From: Diadema setosum | Taxonomy: Eukaryota; Echinodermata; Echinoidea; Diadematoida; Diadematidae | Reading direction: 5' to 3' | DNA length: 64,000 bases | Assembly: GCA_033980235.1 (NCBI GenBank) | Contig: CM067069.1 | Coordinates: 19,526,650-19,590,649 of the forward strand | Shown here: positions 59,091-64,000 of the stretch, piece by piece | How positions within the stretch are numbered: position 1 is the first letter of the stretch | Layout: the number at the start of each line of letters is the position of its first letter | Position numbers and translations under genes: made by a program | The notes under the pieces: generated by a model | The model's database searches: none | What the model saw: only the letters and a program-made list of their open reading frames with translations | What the model was told of the DNA's origin: nothing

Positions 59091-62000
59091 CTCGAGTGAT
59101 TCTGATATCTACTATGGGAAAGCATGAAATGGCCTAAGTTCAGATCAATAAATTGTGACACTATAACCAACATGAAATCAGCCTAAAAACAATGTAAGAA
59201 AAATCTTATAACAGTAAATACAGTTTCAGCATGCTTATTTGTAAATGTGAATATACAGCACGAAAAATACATTTGGACAGTCTTATTCGAAAAATATACT
59301 GAAAAATGATTTCGCACAAGATTGAGAAATTGCCGCCATGTCGGATTTTCCGGGGGGGGGGGGGGGGATCAGAAGGGCTTTCAAGGACAAGGATCTACGG
59401 ACATCACATAGTACCATCATTATTCACGTTTCTGCAACAGCAGAGTAGCATACAAGTAAAAAAAGCATATCTTTGATACAGAAGCATTTCTTTTTCATCA
59501 AAGATTGGGCCTTACCCAAAATGAGTTCCACTGGAATGAGTTCCACCCCCCCCCCCCCCCACAAAAAAAGACCCTCAATATGGTTTACACTATACAATAT
59601 CGTTCGGATGTATAGAAACATATAATAGACAGCAATATAAGATGATTAAAAGAATATATAAATCATAAGTTGAGATTTAACTTTGACGCAACACACATAA
59701 TGTATTGTTTACCATTGGGATATCACATTCGATTTATGTGCAGGTTGGTTGTATCACAAAACATTCTACCATGTATAAAAATTAAAATAAAGACTAAATC
59801 ATACGAAGATATCACCATTTCTTTACAAGAAACCATTAACCATGATAACTGTTGACAGCTAAGTATAAAAAACCCTGTTCTTATCAGATCTATTTAGTAT
59901 ATCTAATAATATTTGCAATGATTATACTGATTTAAGTTTGTACATTAGTTGTTCTATCCCTAACTCACAGTTTAGAACTATAGTTTGAGGAATTAACCAA
60001 AGGTGGGTTTTGGTTTTACGTGCACTTATGGTATATAATGCCTTGAACGACAACCTCAATCAATTACTGCCATCTTGAATTTTGTGCTGATACTATTTTT
60101 GTTGCTAAATATGACACATTGGCAAAATTTGTGCCAAATTCCAAGCTCCTATCTCTTTTTGGAAAATACTTTTTGTTCAATGTTCAATCTTATCTGCCTC
60201 AGAACAATCTACCATGAAATGCTACAGTAATAGCGACCAGTGTCACCTACCTGTCCACTTGGCATGAAAAGATAGTTTGCAGGCACTTATAAGTCAATAG
60301 ACCATTACAGTATTTCATGTGACCATGTAAACACATTGTATGCAACATTTATAATGCATAGATATATCTTTTTTCAAGTTTTAGATATTAACATGTCAAC
60401 AGTGTATGATATTGCTTGTAATTCCATAAATATGAATTATGTCTCCTCTTAGTAGATCTCAATCACAATCGCAGGTTTCAAAATAATTATTCAGTTCTTC
60501 TTTGATAAATACTAAATCATGCATTTTTACATTTCATTCTTTCTTCAAAACAATATAAAAATATGAATTTCCTCCCCCTCCCTCCCGTTTATCACAATAC
60601 ACAGCTAAAGAGGTATCAACTTTTAGGAAGCTTTTATACTCTCCTTCACATGACATCAAAGTTTCTGCAATCCGATGTCTTTATCAATAGAAATGTTAAA
60701 TTCAATAAAAATGGCGACCCTATTGGACCGTGTCTGTACTTTGGAGGTTTTTGTAACAAATCTACTGAGGTGTACTTACGAAACATTGCTTAGTACGCTT
60801 AGTAACTTTATGTGGTCTTATTCATAGAGAGAGTGGAACTCGAAAAGTAAGCACAAACTTGGATTTGACCCTCTGTGACATCTTTGGAAACAGATGCGTG
60901 TAAAAACATGATATTATGTAAAATGAGATTTCAAGTTTGAGACATTACAACTCCTGAACCAAATACAATACTGACCTTTTAATTTTCTCCAAATATTGAT
61001 TATATGGGAAAGATGTTAATTTCTACATGGTTTTCGTAAAACATTTTTTATTATTTTTTTTTTTTACTTTTTAGAGAAATATTTACGGTGCATTCTGAAC
61101 AATGTCTCCATAAAAACCTAAGATGGTTTGAAATAGCATTACAATTTTCAAATTTATATAAAAACCATATAAACAAACCACATAAGCAAAACAGACAAAA
61201 TTATATCAAAATCGAAATGATACATTTACTCTGGCGAAACACACTATGTCAGCTTTGATGGCCTGCAATCTTGATTTTTTTTTTTTTGAGTGATTGATCC
61301 AAATTTTGTCAGAAACTTTCTAAAGCCAGGTTGTTTCAAGCTTCTACCTCTGTTTGAAAGAAATTTTTGCTTCATCTCATCTGCTTCAGAACAATCCACT
61401 TTGAAATAATAGCGATCAGTGTCACCTAAGCTGCCACTTGGTATGAAATGTTAGTTTGCAGGCACAAACCCTTGTTTGTCAATGTAAGAGTCTGCGTTTG
61501 CTAAGACTACTACAGGCACCACTGGCACTGCTACACGCGCCAATGCTAGTGGTGCGTGTAGTAGTCTTAACGCGTGCAGACTTGTTTTATGACCAGCAAT
61601 GTCTTGTCACAACTAAAGTGCCCATTTTTACAACGTGAGTTTTCAAGTTTGAGACATTATCACTCCTGAACAAAAGGCGGTACTGACCCCTAATTTTGTC
61701 CAAATATTAATTACATGTCAAACAAAATTTTTGAAACGTTTCAAGATAATCCTTCAGTCATTCTCTGATTTATGCTGAATCAAGCATTTTCATGATTTTC
61801 CTTTTTTCAGAAAAATATCAAAAAATTAATGTTTTTTCCTTAAAATCTCAATCCAGTTATCACAATAACCCACAAAAATGGTATCAACTTGTAGAAAATT
61901 TTATTCTCTTTCATATGACATCACATTTGTTGAAATCTGATGTTTCTCTCGAATTCTATCACTCAAATAACAAATTCAGTAAATACGGCGGCCATTTTGG

Positions 62001-62813
62001 ACGCCATCTTGGATTTGGAGGCTTTCGCAACAAATGTTTTGAGGTAGACCAGTGGAATGTTGTTTGTTACAATAAAATCTTGAAAATAAGCTTGGTCTAC
62101 TTAGTTTGTAGAGAGAGTGCAACTCACTCGTTAAATAAGCGAGTTTTGGGGGTTTGGCCCTCCGGTTAAATGTGAAGGGGCATTTTAGCATACCAGTGGT
62201 TGTAATTTATATTTACTACCTCCACAAAGGGAAGAGGTTTAATATGTTTTCATTACTGTTGGTTGGTTTACAAAAGTCTGTTTGTCCTTGTGCAAAATAT
62301 GCAAAATAACTCAAAAAGTTGTGCATGGATTTGGATGAAACTTGTAGGAAGGGTTGAGAATGACACAGGTAACAGATGATTAAATTTTGGTAGTGGTCTG
62401 GAAATTTTTATGGATTTTATGATGGATTTTTGATATTTTGGCAGATAGGATCAATGAACTTGGGAGTTCAAGCTGCGCATTTTTTAGGTTTTCATACGCA
62501 CACAAAAGTGCATGCTCTAGTTTCTGCTTGGGCGAGGCACGCCACGCAGCTACAAGTGTAAGAGTTTGTGACATACATAATGTAACAAAGGCTTTATGTT
62601 GGGCAATCGAGCGATTTTTCAGCATGCATACGGAAATCACAAATCTGTACATGTGTATGGAAGAGTAAGATCCTCACAGGAAAGTACAGTAGCTACTGGC
62701 AGGAGGTCTGCACTTTCAGAGTGCTTTACCATCAAATTTCATTGTGCTGCCTGAAATATTGATAAGACTTCAATACTGCACTTCATACAGTACCAATGCT
62801 GAGACTGCTTTTT

Positions 62814-63851
62814 TAGCTCACCTGAGCCAAAGGCTCAAGTGAGCTATTGCGATCGCCCTTCGTCCGGCGTCCGTCGTGCGTCGTCCGTCGTGCGTCGTCC
62901 GTCGTGCTTAAACTTTTTACATTTTCATCTTCTTCTTGAAAACCCCAAGACCGATTTTCATCAAACTTAGCAGGTAGCATCCCTAGGGGGTTAGGAACTC
63001 AATTTGTTAAAATGGGCACCATGCCCCACCCAGGGGGCCCCCAGGGGGGCCTTAACCCCCCAAAATTAAGGAATCTGTAAAAATCTTCTTCTCTAGAACC
63101 AGAAGTGATAGAGCTAAGTTAATACTATGAGTTAGTACATTGATGACTGTAGTTCCAAGTTTGTTCATGGCAGAATCAGGGGTGCCCCCCTTGGGACCCA
63201 GGGGAGGGGTCCTAATGGGGCCTAAATTATACATTTTCATCTTCTTCTTGAGAACCCCATGACCAATTTTCACCAAACTTGGCAGGTAGCATCCCTAGGG
63301 GGTTAGGATCTCAATTTGTTAAAATGGGCACCATGCCCCACCCAGGGGCCCCAGGGGGGCCAAACCCCCAAAATGAAGGAATCTTTAAAAATCTTCTCTA
63401 GAATCAGAAGTTATAGAGCTAAGATAATACTATGAGTGAGTACATTAATGACTGTAGTTTCAATTTTGTTCATAGCAAATCCAGGGGTGCCCCTCCTGGG
63501 GGCAGGGGGGGGGGGGGGTTGGGAAGGTCCAAATGGGGGCCTGAATTGTACATTTTCATCTTCTTCCTGAAAACCTCATGATGGATTTTCATCAAACTTG
63601 GCAGGTAGCATCCCTAGGGGGCTAGGATCTCAATTTATCAAAATGGGCACCATGCCCCACCCAGAGGGCCCCAGGGGGCCCCCAATCCCCCCAAATTAAG
63701 GAATTTTAAAAAATTTGGGCCCTTATTGTACATTTTCATCTTGAGAATGCCTGGTCAAATTTTAGTAGAGCTGTGAATAATTTAGATTAGTGACTGCGTG
63801 AAAGGTGAACTTGCGATACTCAGGTGAGCGCTAGACCCGTGGGTCTCTTGT
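62814..63851 (+). mobile_element. CACCTGAGC hairpin element with (CCGTCG)n and approximately 315-bp internal repeats
   Basis: It begins with an imperfect palindrome (GCTCACCTGAGCC, loop, GGCTCAAGTGAGC), then CGTCCGTCGTGCGTCGTCCG. Units marked by ACATTTTCATCTTCTT follow at 62919, 63231 and 63550, with a truncated one at 63730. It ends CAGGTGAGCGCTAGACCCGT followed by GGGTCTCTTGTTCTT. I recall similar sequences from several marine invertebrates. Non-coding. Confidence 0.75.
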
Positions 63852-64000
63852 TCTTTACACGATTATCTTGAGTTTTGTTATTTGAATTCTTATTCATGAT
63901 TTATCCTTAAGCTTAGGGAGGGGGAGGGGTGGTCTCCACTTGTGGTTTCAAGTCGTGTGGATGCAATCATCAACAAACATGAAAGTTAGCGTACAATCTC
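63852..64000. other. Window end, nothing recognised
   Basis: Short unique-looking AT-rich stretch with a GGGAGGGGGAGGGG tract near 63916. Confidence 0.5.

Larger units (their letters stand above)
56915..62460. repeat. 5.5-kb inverted-repeat complex, three copies of one repeat family
   Basis: The left arm (56930-57110, 57405-58210 and 58665-58880, - orientation) matches the right arm (62255-62445, 61355-62145 and 61085-61350) inverted. Landmarks are CCAAGATGGCGTCCAAAATG at 57523 against its inverse near 61990; the palindromic GTGTAGTAGTCTTG segment at about 57960-58040 against about 61490-61590; and AACCTAAGATGGTTTGAAAT at about 61115 against about 58830. A third, more diverged copy in the right-arm orientation lies at about 60165-60990. 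The left arm contains the MITE 58224-58659. The nearly identical 115-125-codon frames in both arms are shared repeat sequence without a recognisable domain. Confidence 0.8.

Overview
This window is nuclear DNA from an animal, most likely a marine invertebrate deuterostome, with an echinoderm such as a sea urchin as my best guess. The genes have introns and GT-AG splice sites and encode metazoan proteins. The AT-rich intergenic DNA is crowded with short non-autonomous transposons, foldback elements and microsatellites of the kind common in echinoderm genomes. The species-level guess rests on remembered repeat families and could not be tested here.

Three protein-coding genes can be supported. 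(1) TRIM45 on the + strand has five coding exons between 1784 and 12135. They join in phase into a 613-residue RING / two B-box / coiled-coil / filamin-repeat protein ending in a Cys/His-rich tail. (2) FBXO38 on the - strand has nine coding exons between 39662 and 23253. They join in phase into a 1141-residue F-box, leucine-rich-repeat-like protein (SCF ubiquitin ligase substrate receptor). TRIM45 and FBXO38 converge tail to tail across about 11 kb of repeats. (3) The first coding exon of an ATF6-type ER-stress transcription factor lies on the + strand at 52025-52097; most of that gene must lie beyond the window. TRIM45 and FBXO38 are both ubiquitin-ligase components, but nothing here shows that they act together.

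Mobile elements fill the rest. Three elements with pogo/Tigger-like ends and TA target duplications lie at 5019-7188, 8996-9540 and 45103-47139. Several TTAA-flanked elements include one nested inside the first pogo-like copy and a 1-kb foldback in an FBXO38 intron. Four copies of a hairpin-plus-(CCGT)n family are packed with AGGTCA hexamers. Two arrays of a 158-bp tandem unit are present, one nested in a hairpin element and the other split by a pogo-like element. Other items are a hAT-like element with clear target duplications, a broken non-LTR retrotransposon reverse transcriptase at 49020-50085, and a 5.5-kb inverted-repeat complex at 56.9-62.5 kb. No transposase gene was recognised, so the DNA elements here look non-autonomous.

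Layout: 1-1783 TRIM45 upstream; 1784-12135 TRIM45; 12136-23252 repeat-rich intergenic; 23253-39662 FBXO38, with transposons in most of its larger introns; 39663-52024 repeats and a dead retrotransposon; 52025 onward the ATF6 start and what is probably its long first intron, ending in another repeat element at 62814-63851.
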